64,000 bases of DNA from Ancistrus triradiatus. Its lineage: Eukaryota > Chordata > Actinopteri > Siluriformes > Loricariidae. This document shows, piece by piece, positions 31,943-43,222 of this stretch. The stretch is taken from the NCBI GenBank assembly GCA_025084515.1, contig JAJAGP010000768.1, positions 186,001 through 250,000 of the forward strand, written 5' to 3'. The notes under the pieces are model-generated. The model saw nothing but the letters and a program-made list of their open reading frames with translations. It did not search any database and was not told the origin of the DNA. Within the stretch, counting starts at the first letter, position 1. Every line of letters starts with the position of its first letter. The position numbers and the translations under genes were made by a program.

Positions 31943-32388
31943 CAGTGCCTTGCAAAAGTATTCGGCCCCCTTGAACTTTTCAACCTTTTGCCACATTTCA
32001 GGCTTTAAACATAAAGATATGAAATTGTAATTTTTTGTGAAGAATCAACAACAAGTGGGACACAATCGTGAAGTGGAACAAAATTTATTGGATATTTTAA
32101 ACTTTTTTTAGAAATAAACAACTGAAAAGTGGGGCGTGCAAAATTATTCATCCCCTTTACTTTCAGTGCAGCAAACTCACTCCAGACGTTCAGTGAGGAT
32201 CTCTGAATGATCCAATGTTGACCTAAATGACTGATGATGATAAATAGAATCCACCTGTGTGTAATCAAGTCTCCGTATAAATGCACATGCTCTGTGATAG
32301 CCTCAGAGTTCTGTTTAAAGCCCAGAGAGCATCATGCAGACCAAGGAACACACCAGGCAGGTCCGAAATACTGTTGTGGAGAAGTTTA
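31943..32388 (+). mobile_element. Tc1/mariner family D 5' end fragment
   Basis: Starts CAGTGCCTTGCAAAAGTATT after a TA (31941) and follows the copy at 26206 closely through the leader to the first ~15 codons of transposase (CAAGGAACACACCAGGCAGG). The start codon region reads ATGCAG instead of ATGAAG. It stops at GAGAAGTTTA (32388). The remainder is lost, so it is a solo 5' end. Confidence 0.9.
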
Positions 32389-33009
32389 TCATATTATTGT
32401 CTTGTCATCATTTTTTTTAAGAACCTCCACTCTTCTGAGAATGCTGAAGGCTTTGGAACATGATAAGGCCTGTTCGCTGACACTGCCTCAGTTCATCAAA
32501 AAGGTATTTGACTGGATCAGTTAAGAGCTCTGTAGAGTCAGTCAAATTCTTAGACACCAAACTTTACACTTTATTTCTTTAAAACCGTTGCTTTGTGCAG
32601 TGCTGCATTGTGCAATATTTTATGCTCTAGATGCTTAAAGGTTTTTCCCTTATTGGCAGAATACTATAGGTGTCTTACAGCAGTAAAAAATTAATGTTTT
32701 GATATAAATTGATCCACTGACAGAACAATGGCTGCCTGAATAAATATATGTGTATGTGACCTAGTAAATAAACCAAATCGCTGTGACCATGAATATGAAT
32801 TTAAGAAAAGGTGCTGTCTCAATAATTCAGTAAGCTTAAAGGTGAGCTACTGTATGTTAGTTCAGTTAATAGGCCAAGTTCATAAAGGCTTGTGGAGAAC
32901 ATGAAAAGTATAGATTTCAGTCTGTATATAACTTGGAGTGAGAGAGACTTGTTTAAAGACTGCTTGTGTATCTTGCATTGCGTTGCTTACGTTTGAACTC
33001 TCCAATATA
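32389..33009. other. No recognisable feature
   Basis: No repeat family or gene recognised. Confidence 0.35.
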
Positions 33010-34523
33010 CAGTTGTGCTTGAAAGTTTGTGAACCCTTTAGAATTTTCTTAATTTCTGCATAAATATGACCTTTCACTCAACTCCTAAAAGTAGATAACC
33101 CAGTTAAACAAATAAGACAAAAATATTATACTTGGTCATTTATTTATTGAGGAAAATCATACAATATTATATAATTTGAAGGTGACATTTAGATTCAGGT
33201 GTTTTCAATCAATGGGATAACAATCAGGTGTGAGTAATTTTTTTTTTTATTTAAAAGACAGGGATCTGTCAAAGTCTGCTCTTCACAACATGTTTGTGGA
33301 AGTGTATCATGACACGAACAAAGGAGATGTCTGAGGACCTCAGAAAAAGAGATACTGACGCTCACCAGGCTAGAAAAGGTTACAAAACCATCTCTAAAAA
33401 GTTTGGACTCCACCAATCTACAGTCAGACAGATTGTGTACAAATGGAGGAAATTCAAGACCATTGTTACTCTCCCCAGGAGTGGTCGACCAACAAAGATC
33501 GCTCCAAAAGCAAGGCGTATAATAATTGGTGAGGTCACAAAGGACCGCAGGGTAATTTCTAAGCAACTGAAGGCCTCTCTCACATTGGCTAATGTTAATG
33601 TTCATGAGTCCACCATCAGAAGAACACTGAACAAGAACGGTGTGCATGGCAGGGTGGCAAGGAGAAAGCCACTGCTCTCCAAAAAGAAAATTGCTGCTCA
33701 TCTGCAGTTTGTTAAAGATCACGTGGACAAGCCACAAGGCTATTGGAAGAATGTTTTGTGGAAGGATGAGACCAAAATAGAACTTTTTGGTTTCAAAGAA
33801 AGTCGTTATGTTTGGAGAAAGGAAAACACTGCATTCCAGCATAAGAACCATGTCCCATCTGTGAAACAAGGTGGTGGTAGCGTCATGGTTTGGGCCTGTT
33901 TGGCTGCATCTGGGCAAGGATGGCTTGCCATCATTGATGGAACAATGAATTTTGAATTATATCAGAGAATTCTAAAGGAAAATGTCAGGACGTCTGTCCA
34001 TGAACTGAATCTCAAGAGAAGGGGGGTCATGCAGCAAGACAACAACCCTAAGCACACAAGTCATTCTACCAAAGAATGGTTAAAGAAGAATAAAGGTAAT
34101 GTTTTGGAATGACCAAGTCAAAGTGGAAGGACCTGAAGCAAGCAGTTAATGTGAGAAAACTCACCAACATCCCAGAGTTGAAGGTGTTCTGTATGTAGGA
34201 ATGGGCTACAATTCCTCCAAGCCGGTGTGCAAGACTGATCAACAGTTACAGGAAACGTTTAGTTGCATTTACTGCTGCAAAGAGGGGTCACACCAGATAC
34301 TGAAAGCAAAGGTTCACATACTTTTGTCACTCACCAATATGTACTATTGGATCATTTTATTCAATAAATAAATGACTAAGTATAATATTTGTGTCTCATT
34401 TGTTTAACTGGGTTCTCTTTATCTACTATTGGGACTTGTGTGAAAATCTCATGATGTTTTAGGTCATATTTATGATGGAATTTACAAAATTCTAAAGGGT
34501 TCACAAACTTTCAACCAACACTG
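33010..34523 (+). mobile_element. Tc1/mariner family B, best-preserved copy
   Basis: Both ends are present (CAGTTGTGCTTGAAAGTTTG left; AGGGTTCACAAACTTTCAAC right) with TA at 33008-33009 and 34524-34525. The leader has a second, inner repeat typical of family B and one transposase frame. It is about 1.5 kb, the usual size. A short deletion near 34112 disables it. Confidence 0.9.
33309..34112 (+). pseudogene. Family B transposase, truncated before the last catalytic residue
   Basis: Start chosen at 33309 (MTRTKEMSEDLRKR), the family start; the frame is open 15 bp further upstream. In order: helix-turn-helix (~residues 20-50, STVRQIVYKWRKF), GRPTKI AT-hook-like motif, second helix-turn-helix (STIRRTL), VLWKDETKIELFG with the first catalytic Asp, GGGSVMVWAC, and MQQDNNPKH with the second Asp. 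TGG became TGA after NVLE at 34110, and about 28 bp that encode SPDLNPIEML are missing just after. The last catalytic Glu is lost, leaving 267 of ~340 residues. Confidence 0.9.
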
Positions 34524-34525
34524 TA

Positions 34526-34916
34526 ACAACAGTTGGTGAAAAAACATTTGTGCTGACTTTTATTTAAAATTAAAACAAAAACAGCTGCCTGGTATAATTC
34601 TCTGCTTAACCCTGCATCAGACTGAGTGTTACAGAGAACACTCCTGCAAGGCTACATATTGTTACTTACTAGTATTTAGTGCTTCAATTTAGCATGCTTA
34701 GTTACCTTAGATCAGGGGTTATTCCTCTTATTTGAAATTAACAGGTTTTCATTCCAGAAAGAAACATGACTTGCACCAAACGCTTGTTTAAATACCAGGA
34801 TCCACTCATGAAACAAGTGTATTCAGATATAACTGCTTCATGATTGGAATGAAAATAAGAGACCACAGTGACTCTTTGCAGAGTAGAGTGAACACAAATA
34901 CAGTATGGTTTTAAGC
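34526..34916. other. No recognisable feature
   Basis: Sequence between the family B Tc1 and the hAT-type MITE. The last 8 bases (34909-34916, TTTTAAGC) form the left target duplication of the MITE. Confidence 0.4.
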
Positions 34917-35394
34917 CAGTGTTTCTCAATTCTAGTCCTGGCGCCCCACAGCTCTGTACAGTTTAGTGCTTCTCCTGTTTAAACACACCCACTTTAACTC
35001 AGTAACAGGCTTTTAATGAGCTGAGTAGTTGGATCAGCGTGCGCATGTTAATGGTTATGCAGGTGCAACCCAACAAGCACAAAATGTAGCTACTTATGAG
35101 GAACTGACGATGAAACACAAAATATAGTTCAAACAGGTAAGGTATAATATCATTACATGCAATCGTGATGTTGTTTAGCCACCCTACCTAATTAAATAAT
35201 ACACAGTGGTAATGTCACTTATGTAAGTAGCTAGTGAAATTTCCTAAAAGAGAAAAAAAATAAATTGTTCAGCCATTCCAACAGTATTTCATATTATCTA
35301 TTTGAAAGCAACACCTACATGCCTTTATACATATAAGTCTCCAAATTTGTTCAATGTTGGATGTGTTCAAATTTGACCTCCATTATAGCCAATA

Positions 35395-35560
35395 GAAAAT
35401 GGCTGAGGGCCAAAAAACAGGTGGGGGTCCAACACCACCTCTCACAGAGGCTGAAGAGATGGCCCTCATTCAAAACACTGGATGACCTGTTGCTGAAGGC
35501 ATCCCTGGAGGAAGCTCATCTGACCCAGCCACCCCCCAGGACTCAGTGGCCTACATAAGA
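35395..35560 (+). pseudogene. Harbinger Myb-like accessory gene fragment
   Basis: In the open frames, TGGGGPTPPPLTEAEEMALI-like text (a KTGGGP...LTEAEE block, about 35418-35470), then PVAEGIPGGSSS-like and PQDSVAYIR-like text. I know this order from the DNA-binding accessory protein of fish Harbinger elements, just C-terminal to its Myb/SANT-like domain. A single-base shift splits it between frames. The N-terminal Myb domain itself is not seen; exon structure is likely. Confidence 0.6.
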
Positions 35561-36489
35561 GGGTAGTCATTCAAATTAAGGATATAAACTTATGTACGTT
35601 CATCGTTTTGCCACTGTGGGATCAGCGATGCCACCCATCCATTACTTGACACAACTTGACACACAGATTTCTTGTAGCAGTACAAGTCTGCTGTTACCTT
35701 TCCAGATTCTTCATATTTCATGGTGACTCAGATTTACATATTTGAAAAACTGTGATGCACACTGTTGTAGAAACAAACGTCCAATTAAGTACATTGTCTT
35801 GTTTAAATTAGTGATATTAGTAAAATTTGTTAAAGTTATAATTTAACTGTCTAGTCTTCTCCATTTTCTACCAGTTACTGTTGGTGTAATCTGGTGGAGC
35901 CATAACAGAGCTCCATGCAGGTGTAAGTACTTTCAATACTGTACAGAAAATTGTTCATTTGTATTGCAGGAAGGTAATGAATAAACCTTGTCAGCTGCCA
36001 CAGAGAGGGAAGATACAGAGAGGAGTACTGAGGTTTACACCTTGAAAATCACATCTAACAATTGATCATACAGAGTGCTGCTGGAAATTACAATGCGGAA
36101 GAATGTCCATCCACCTCCACATCACATTGTATCTCAGTAAGGTGTGGTTCAGAATTGGCCTATGACTTAGACCTAGCACTGATATTCAATGTCATTTTTT
36201 TTGTGTTCCTGTAGCTCCCGGTAAAAGGTGTATTTTTAAAAACAAATTGAAAACTCTAATTTAGAAATGGATCACATAAGGCTGCATAAATAAAAGACAA
36301 TAATGGAAATACAACTGCTGGAACATCTTTTAAAGGTGGATGAGGTGCCCACAGGTGGATGATTTTACTTGTTTGAAGAACAAGATATTAACGTCTGTAC
36401 CGCATTTGTACTTGCAGGAAATAAAGAAGACTTCATAAAAAGACAGGCATATTGTTTTTATTTGACACTGGGGAGGTGATAGGCTAATC

Positions 36490-37135
36490 AGTAATGATGG
36501 TAGCAGATTGTGTCTCTCACTGCTCTTCCATCTCCTGCATCAGCGATATGGTCAGGATTTATATCAGGATTGGTCACTGGATGAATGGGACATTGTCTGA
36601 TCACCAGTCACTGAGATCCCCAGTGGTCATCTCTACGCTGGCTCGTTCTACAGTGAGCCAAGTTATAACATTGCTGTGGGCCAGGCTCAGGATCAGGGCA
36701 AGGGGTCAGCAAATAGGGCTGACAGGGGTACATTCTGTCTGTAATCATCAAACTCTCCTATGATAGATAATTCAAGATACAGTTTAAATTATCAGTGGCA
36801 AATAGAACTAAATATTAATTATGAGAGGATATGGTTATATGTACTGTATATATTCACCAGGGGCAAATCTAGCACTCACTGTACAAACTTTACAAGTCAT
36901 GCACAGACCACTTTACTTCCATGCTGCTGATGATGTGGGCTGCATCACATATGATCTTCACACTGCAGAACAGTAATTAACTGCAGTGGCTGTATTGTGA
37001 TTTGTATTTCATTTGTAATGCAAAATTGCTATTATTTAGACCTACCTGCGCATTAATGTTGTGGGAAAACTTCCTATTCACTTAATCTCCTTCATTTAGC
37101 AAGGAGTGCCATCTATGCAGCCAATCACACTTGGA
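36490..37135 (-). pseudogene. Harbinger DDE transposase fragment
   Basis: On minus, 37135-37099 reads FPSVIGCIDGTPC, the block with the first catalytic Asp of PIF/Harbinger nucleases. Near 36960-36900 IICDAAHIISSMEVKW gives the second Asp block (CDA) and a VHD remnant. Near 36720-36670 come YLLTPCPDPEPGPQQ and YNLAHCRT, the region before the last Glu. Stops and frameshifts interrupt it. The minus orientation relative to the Myb-like fragment makes the two genes convergent in this copy. Confidence 0.75.
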
Positions 37136-37853
37136 AACCCTAAAATCATATTAATATTAAAATCATATTAACTGATTCAAGTTTCAAAGCTTCATATTAA
37201 ATAAATGACTTGTTGCTTAGACTGATACCTGAAATTCTGTGGGATTCTTCTTTGATCAGGCTTGTGGCTCTGAGACTTGGGAACACCACAAAGGTTTATA
37301 GTAACCGTTTTAATGCAAGAGTCACATTTCTGACAGCCCGACAGGCGGCTGCTGTAGAATATGCTCAGCATCACTGATTTTTGTATAGAAAACCCCCTTT
37401 GTCAAAAACCTGGAGAGCAACACAAAGAATTTGCTCCGAACTCAGGGCGTGTCCACGGAGTGTCATATGAGCGATTGAGAGCGGAGAAAATTGTTAATAG
37501 AAATGATGGACTGTGGATGTGCTGAGAAACGCTAAGGCTCACACAGATAATCATCAGGGAACGAGGAAATATTAAAGTGGGGTCTGATCACCCTCTCCAG
37601 ACGGAAATTTCTCCGTAGTATTAGTGCTTTGATGTGAGAAACTCAGGGTTAGTTGAAGTAAACCTGCTAGCGAGCAGCTTAGCTTCACGGAGTATGTTGC
37701 CGGAGTAACTGACTCCAAGTTACACTGAACTTGCTTTGTGAAACCGAAAACCTAGAGTATCCGTAAACTCTGAGTCAACTTACTCTGAGTTTTCACTAAA
37801 CCTGCTTTCTGAAATACCCCCCAGGACCAGGATTGAGAAACACTGTTTTAATC

Positions 37854-38689
37854 CAACAATGGGTTAATGCTGGTAAGCTAATTAGGCCTCTTGCTGACTT
37901 TATTCAGAATAAACATCCACTGTATATTAAACATTGATTTTTGCTAAATTATCAAATACTCTTTCACTAGTGCCTTATTTTTTACCATAATCAGATTTAA
38001 GTCATTATTTGGTTAATAATAAAATACTTAAACACACTGTTATGAGTTCCCTGATCCAACAGAGTTATGTTTTCATAACAAATATGTATGTTACCTCAAC
38101 AGGGACTTTTTAAGGATACTATGACTTTTAAACAGTGTCTGAATTTTAAGTGCATTTCCAGGGTTTCATCTGGCCCATTCAGTAATTTGTAGCTCCAGGA
38201 ACTGTTTTAGCTTGTGAATAGAGTGGTTAGGTATCCTTAATTCAGCTGTACTACCAAACAGCCAACAACATAAATAAATAAAAGTAAATAATAAGTAACA
38301 ACATGAGTTTTGAAAAGTGTGTATGTTAATAATACAAAGAAATGCATTTAAATGTGTAGCAATATGAAGACATGCTACTGGAATAAATGTAGTTATTTTT
38401 TTAATATTCATTTTATTTATTTATTCATTTATTTATATTATAGTAATTATTATTATTATTATTTTACAATCTCTTTGTTTTGTGATTATTTTAGAGTATG
38501 TAAGTGCATTGATCAAATTACAGTCAAAAAATATTTTTACCACTTATTGCTGGCTAATGCCACTGGAAACTGGAATTTATCAGCAGCTTTTGCTAGGAGA
38601 GTGGAGGGCTAGAGATCTTCAAGTAACCAATTTTCCAGAAACTGCTATGCAGATGTCAGGATGTGTGTTAGAAACTCCACATACAATGT
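37854..38689. other. No gene recognised
   Basis: AT-rich, with a TTTATTTATTTAT/ATTATTATT stretch at 38410-38466. No supported frame. Confidence 0.4.
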
Positions 38690-38801
38690 CAGGATATTGT
38701 AACATGGTTTTGGTTGTGGTTAGGGTTAGGCTTAGGTGTAGTACTAATTCCAACATTTATCATTATGTCTTTGGAAAATCCTGACACTGATAGTGAAACA
38801 A

Positions 38802-38881
<80 letters not shown>
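38690..38881 (+). repeat. Dispersed fish motif leading into (TG)n
   Basis: GGTTAGGGTTAGGCTTAGG (38720), then about 60 bp, then TAGTGAAACAAACCTGTGTG opening a long pure TG repeat (38805-38881). I recognise this composite as a common teleost dispersed repeat. The GGGTTAGG stretch is not a telomere array (fewer than three units). Confidence 0.6.
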
Positions 38882-38884
<3 letters not shown>

Positions 38885-39878
38885 TACATATGCAAGACAC
38901 CACTCTACAACCCATACTTTCAGGAAGTAAGTGGAGCGATGCACCCCACAAGTGACGGAGACAGGTTTTCTTTTAAAAACATAGCTCGTTATTTTCCTTA
39001 AGGTGTCAGAAATGCAGCTGCAGTCCAGCTCGCTCACTTGCATATAGAGACAGAGAATATGAAATGAGCTCTTGAAGAGGAATACCTCACACTGAACACA
39101 CTAAGCCTGTGGGGAGAGATAAAGTGAGAGATGCTGTCAACTGAGCCCAAATGTATTTTCCATGTTGATTTTAATGTTCACCAAAAAGAAAAGGAAGAAA
39201 AGTTGGTTCAACACTAGAGACAAACTTAGACTGACTTTGCATAAACACAGTGTGTTTTCTTTTCATTTTAACTAGAAAACACACATGCATGCAGGCACAC
39301 GTGTATTGTTGATATAATCTGGCTAGCGCTGAGGTATTGAGTGACTGTATGCAAATGCATCTAAACACGTAGCTCAGGCTCTTTCATGGGCAGAACCAAC
39401 CTGTGAGTCCCTATTGCTATGAATGTAAGAATACTGTTTATCTCATTTACATATGTATTTTTCTGGCCTCAATCAATCTCCTCTCTCTCACATACAGCCC
39501 AGTCATACCTGTGAGACACCCATCCTGACTGGAAGGCACCCCCAAAACTTGAGCCAAAGTCCAACATGGTGGTGGGCTAGCATATTAGACCACTGCACCA
39601 AGTGAGTGCCTATTATGTTATATATTTAATTTTTTACTTACTTTGCAAGTCAGTACAGGTTAGTGGTTAGCCAATGTTAGGAAAACAAAAAAAACATGTT
39701 GGCAATGTTATTATTGTTATTATGTTATTATGTAATTATCCACAAAACCCAGTAAGATAACTGGGCAGCATCATTCTACAATATATTAGATCTTCAGCGA
39801 GTACTGTGGGACTCATAGCACTCATGACCAACAGAGATAACGATCTCTTGGAATGCAGTAATGACTGCTTAAAAAGTG
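38882..39878. other. No recognisable feature
   Basis: Unique-looking sequence. Nothing supported on either strand. Confidence 0.35.
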
Positions 39879-40319
39879 CAACCCAAAATCAGAAAATGGG
39901 ACAGTATGCAAAGTGCATATAAAAACACACACATTTACTTTTATTTTTTTACTTTTATTTCATTTACAGACAGTGTGAACCTGAGATATTTCAGATTTTT
40001 CTGGTCAACTTTATTTCATTTGTTAATAAACATCCATTCCTGCATTTCAGGCATGCAACACATTCCAAAAAAAAAGTTGGGACTGGGGCCATTTAGAGCT
40101 AGTAATGAACTTTTAAAAATGAAATAATGTGATTTCAAACAGGTGGTGTCAACAAGTGAATTGTTATGATTTGGTACAAAAGCAGCATCCAGGGAAGGCT
40201 GAGTCTTTGATGAGCAAAGATAGCCAGAGGATCTCCAGTTTGTCAACAAATGCATGAGAAAATTATTGAAATGTTTAAAAGTGCGTTCTTCAATGAAAGA
40301 TTGGAAGTGATTTGCATAT

Positions 40320-40937
40320 TGTTATGGGGATCAAAGATCCCCCTGTGCGATTAAGATTGGAACCCAAAGCAGACCCTCAAAGACAGAGCGCCAACGTAAC
40401 TAGTAGAAAAGACAGGTATTTATTAGGTTCTACAAATAAAGGTAAGTGAGGAGCTGAGTGGCAGGTGGACCATGGATCCAGGAGTCCAGGAAACGGGACA
40501 GCAGAACCAAACAAAACGTGATGATGGCGGCTTGCAGTGGACTTCCCAGCGAGGGCGTCTTGAGACTGGAACAATCCGGGGTCAATGAGCTGAAAAACAA
40601 GGAGGTCCTCGTGAAAAATGATCAAATCAAACCTGCCGTAATAGCCGAACAAAATAAAGCAGTCAGATAGTGAAGATAATGCAGGCAAAAATAACAAATA
40701 ACTAGCCACAGAGACACTAAGCTTAATGATACAGCAGGGTCTAAGAGAATGAGCAAGAACTAGATGAGGAAAAGCTAACGCTACAAGATCAGAAAAACTT
40801 TCAAAAGCGTACCAACGAGAAATGAGGTACCAGGTACGTCAACGAATGTTCTGGCGATCTCCGGCTGTGTGATCCGGGGCTTTATGGAGTGTAGTGATAA
40901 CTGGACATGAGGAACAGGTTCAGACGGCGAGGAGGAG
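40320..40937 (-). repeat. 3' LTR of the minus-strand Gypsy (truncated)
   Basis: The part 40531-40925 matches 44521-44912. The element-start side of the LTR (the ~150 bp ending CCCTGACA at the other copy) is missing, because it is fused directly to integrase at about 40938. The segment 40320-40530 has no counterpart next to the other LTR. Confidence 0.75.
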
Positions 40938-41401
40938 CGAGGTCCAGACGTGCTAGGTTAACTGCGGACCCCAGTCGGAGACAATGTCCAAGGGGATTCC
41001 ATGAATCTTGAACACTAGGTCGAACAGGAGGTCGGCCGGTTCCGAGGCCGTGGGTAGCTTGGGCAGGGCCAACAGGCAGACAGCTTTAGAGAACCAGTCA
41101 ATGACTGTGAGAATGGTGGTCATACTCTCCAACTCCAGGAGTCCGGTGACAAAGTCCATGGTGATGTGGGACCATGGACGGCCCAGGACCAGCAGGGGCT
41201 GGAGTAGACCGGCTGGGGGTTGGTGTTGGGCCTTGTTTCTAGCACAGGTCGTGCAGGCCACCATGTATCCCTTGACATCTCCATGGCAGGCCACCAGAAG
41301 TGCCTCCGGATTAGGGACAACGTTCGGTGATGGCCAGAGTGACCTGCGAATCGGGAGTCGTGTCCCCACTGGAGCACTGCGGACCTAACCGCGGCGGGCA
41401 C
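40938..41401 (-). pseudogene. Gypsy integrase, C-terminally truncated
   Basis: On minus: H2C2 zinc-binding text (GHDSRFAGHSGHHRTLSLIR, then broken, then VACTTCARNKAQHQ with the Cys pair). The catalytic core follows: ITMDFVTGL with the first Asp and IVSDWGPQLT with the second. The frame stops at the junction to the LTR before the third catalytic Glu, so the enzyme cannot insert DNA. Two frames are needed to read it. Confidence 0.85.
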
Positions 41402-41533
41402 GAAGAGATGATTAGTGGGCCCCCCTGGGGTCTGGTTCCATCCTCAGAGCGTGTCGAACCTTACGCTCGACGGGAGTACGGGGTCGTCGGAGGTTTCAGA
41501 CGGAGTTCAGACGGGAGAGGGCATCTGGCTTGA

Positions 41534-41665
41534 CATTCATTTACATTTTACATTTACAGCATTCAGCAGAAGCCCTTATCCAGAACGACTTACAATTTGA
41601 TACAATCTTAAAATCCAAGCAATTGTGGGTTAAGGGTCTTGCTCAAGGAAGGGTCTTGCTCAATG
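41534..41665 (-). mobile_element. SINE tail fragment inside the Gypsy pol
   Basis: On minus it ends in GTAAATGT/AAATG units and contains TAAGTCGTTCTGGATAAGGG and CCTTAACCCACAATTGCTTG. It matches the 3' two-thirds of the SINE at 45745-45950. The tRNA-like head is absent (5' truncation). It separates the RNase H and integrase remnants. Confidence 0.85.
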
Positions 41666-42110
41666 TTAATGTAAAATTAAAATGAGTAAAGAATAGAGCC
41701 CACCTGGCCTGGAGTGAGTTGAGTCTCTTGGCAGCCTGGATGTATGCCAGGTTCTTATGGTCTGTCCACACCACAAATGGTTGCTCTGCCCCCTCAAGCC
41801 AGTTGAGAGAGCATGGCCCCCATGCCCTGGTCTGACGCTTCACCCTCCACGATGAATTGTCTCCCAGCCTGGGGTTTGAACGAGGACTGGGGCCGAAGTG
41901 AACAGCCCCTTGAGGTGCCAAAATGCCTCTTTGGCCTCCGGGTTCCACCTAAAGGGAGACTTAGTAGAGGTTAATCGGGTTAAGGGAGCTGCCACCTTGC
42001 TGTAGTCACGAATGAAACGGCGGTAAAAATTTGCGAAACCGAAAAACCTCTGAAGTTCCTTCCGCCCCGGGGGGACGGGGCACTCTTTCACTCTTCTACA
42101 GCCTGAATCT
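41666..42110 (-). pseudogene. Gypsy RT thumb and RNase H remnant
   Basis: On minus: GRKELQRFFGFANFYRRFIR and AAPLTRLTSTKSPFRW (RT connection), APVLVQT, then after a shift VVWTDHKNLAYIQAAKRLN and QARWALFFTHFNF, the RNase H end. RNase H degrades the RNA of the RNA:DNA hybrid. At least one frameshift lies near 41880. Confidence 0.85.
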
Positions 42111-43038
42111 TGGCTGAATCCGCTCGGATACTCCCCTTTTGGACGATGAACCCGAGGAAGGGAACAGTGTCTGTATAGAAGGCACATTTCTCGGCCTTGA
42201 CGAATAGCCTGTTTTCCAAAAGGCGTGTGAGAACCAGGCAGACGTGTTCCTCCTCGGAGCTGGAAAAAATCAAAATATCATCCAAATAAACGAAAACAAA
42301 TTGATTGAGGTAATCCCTGAGGGCGTCATTTACTAGGGACTGGAAATCGGAAGGGGCGTTTATAAGCCCAAACAGCATAGGCTTGTATTCGAAGTGAACC
42401 AGCAGGGTGCTGAACGCTGTTTTCCACTCGTCACCCTCCTTAATACGTATGAGGTGGTAGGCACTTCGCAGGTCGAGCTTGGAGAACACCTTGGCACCCT
42501 GGAGGAGGTCAAAGGCAGAGTTAAGGAGGGGTAAAGGGTACTTGTTTCTCCTGGTTATGGCACTGAGGCCCGGAGTGAGCTGTCCTTCTTTGCCACATAG
42601 AAGAAGCCAGCTCCGAGGGGGGAGGTGGAGGGCCTGATGAATCCAGCCGCCAAGCACTCTGAGATGTATGTATTCCTCCATAGCCTCCCTTTCTGCCCGG
42701 GACAGGCTGTAGAGTCGGCTGGTGGGCAACGGCACACCAGGGAGGGAGTTCAATAGAGTAGTCATAGGGCCGGTGCGGGGGGAGCCCTCTGGCCCGGTGC
42801 TTGGGAGAGATCCACCAGTTCGGGTGGCCGAGAAGGGCACAATTTCCTGGTGGCAACTCTCACTCCAGCCCAGAATCTGCACAATAGTCGGGTTGTGGAG
42901 GGCCAGCCATGGGAACCCCAACACCAGGGGAGTCTTCATCATGGGAACCACCAAGAATGAAGGCAACTCATGGTGATTACCTGAGAGGATGAGGGGGATA
43001 GGCCATGTCCGATGCGTGATGTGAGCGAGGAGTTTCAT
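42088..43038 (-). pseudogene. Gypsy protease end and reverse transcriptase
   Basis: A 316-codon frame on minus. Residues ~1-50 are the C-terminal half of the aspartic protease (VLGFPWLALHNPTI). The RT follows: SRAEREAMEEYI, then a stretch (~125-160) where the wrong frame is read and the right one (FIRPSTSPLGAGFFYVAKKD) lies in another frame at 42737-42555. RT then resumes: KLDLRSAYHLIRI with the first catalytic Asp and FVYLDDILIF with the YxDD pair, then FLGFIVQKG. Two compensating frameshifts keep the frame open. The protease active-site DTG is upstream and not found. Confidence 0.9.
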
Positions 43039-43222
43039 AGGCCCGCCTGGGGGATTCCAGTTCCTCCTACTGGGTGCCCAGGTCCTGGGTGAGGGTAAGA
43101 TCCATCAGATTGTCTTCGGCCCCAAGTCCACAAGAGCTTCCAAGGTGCGTGACATGCCAGGCAGGTAGACGGTGGCCGGTAGCCATAGTGCACTTCGCGT
43201 GAGTTGAGGGAGACTGGTGGTG

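Larger units (their letters stand above)
35060..37822. mobile_element. PIF/Harbinger transposon relic with both genes
   Basis: The right end reads, on minus, GGGGGGTATTTCAGAAAGCA, a typical fish Harbinger tip, followed by the subterminal AAACTCAGAGTAAGTTGACT-type repeats (37640-37790). The left tip is not recognisable. Two gene remnants are present: a Myb-like accessory protein on plus and the DDE transposase on minus. Both are required for mobility in known autonomous Harbingers. Both are broken here. Confidence 0.75.
34917..37845. mobile_element. hAT-type MITE that received a Harbinger element
   Basis: The left end CAGTGTTTCTCAATTCTAGT (34917) and the right end CCAGGACCAGGATTGAGAAA (37821) ending CACTG at 37845 are inverted repeats of ~25 bp. 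The 8 bp flanks TTTTAAGC and TTTTAATC differ at one base, the target length of hAT transposons. The left arm keeps ~140 bp of the MITE body (AACACACCCACTTTAACTCA). The right arm keeps only its tip. The interior is a PIF/Harbinger relic. Confidence 0.7.

Noticed and set aside
33195..33917. 240-codon minus-strand frame
   Set aside because: Antisense shadow of the family B transposase.
38714..38735. Internal telomere repeat
   Set aside because: Fewer than three imperfect GGGTTA units, part of a dispersed repeat.
41008..41388. 126-codon plus-strand frame, and the plus frames at 42722-43592
   Set aside because: Antisense shadows of the Gypsy pol and gag on the minus strand.
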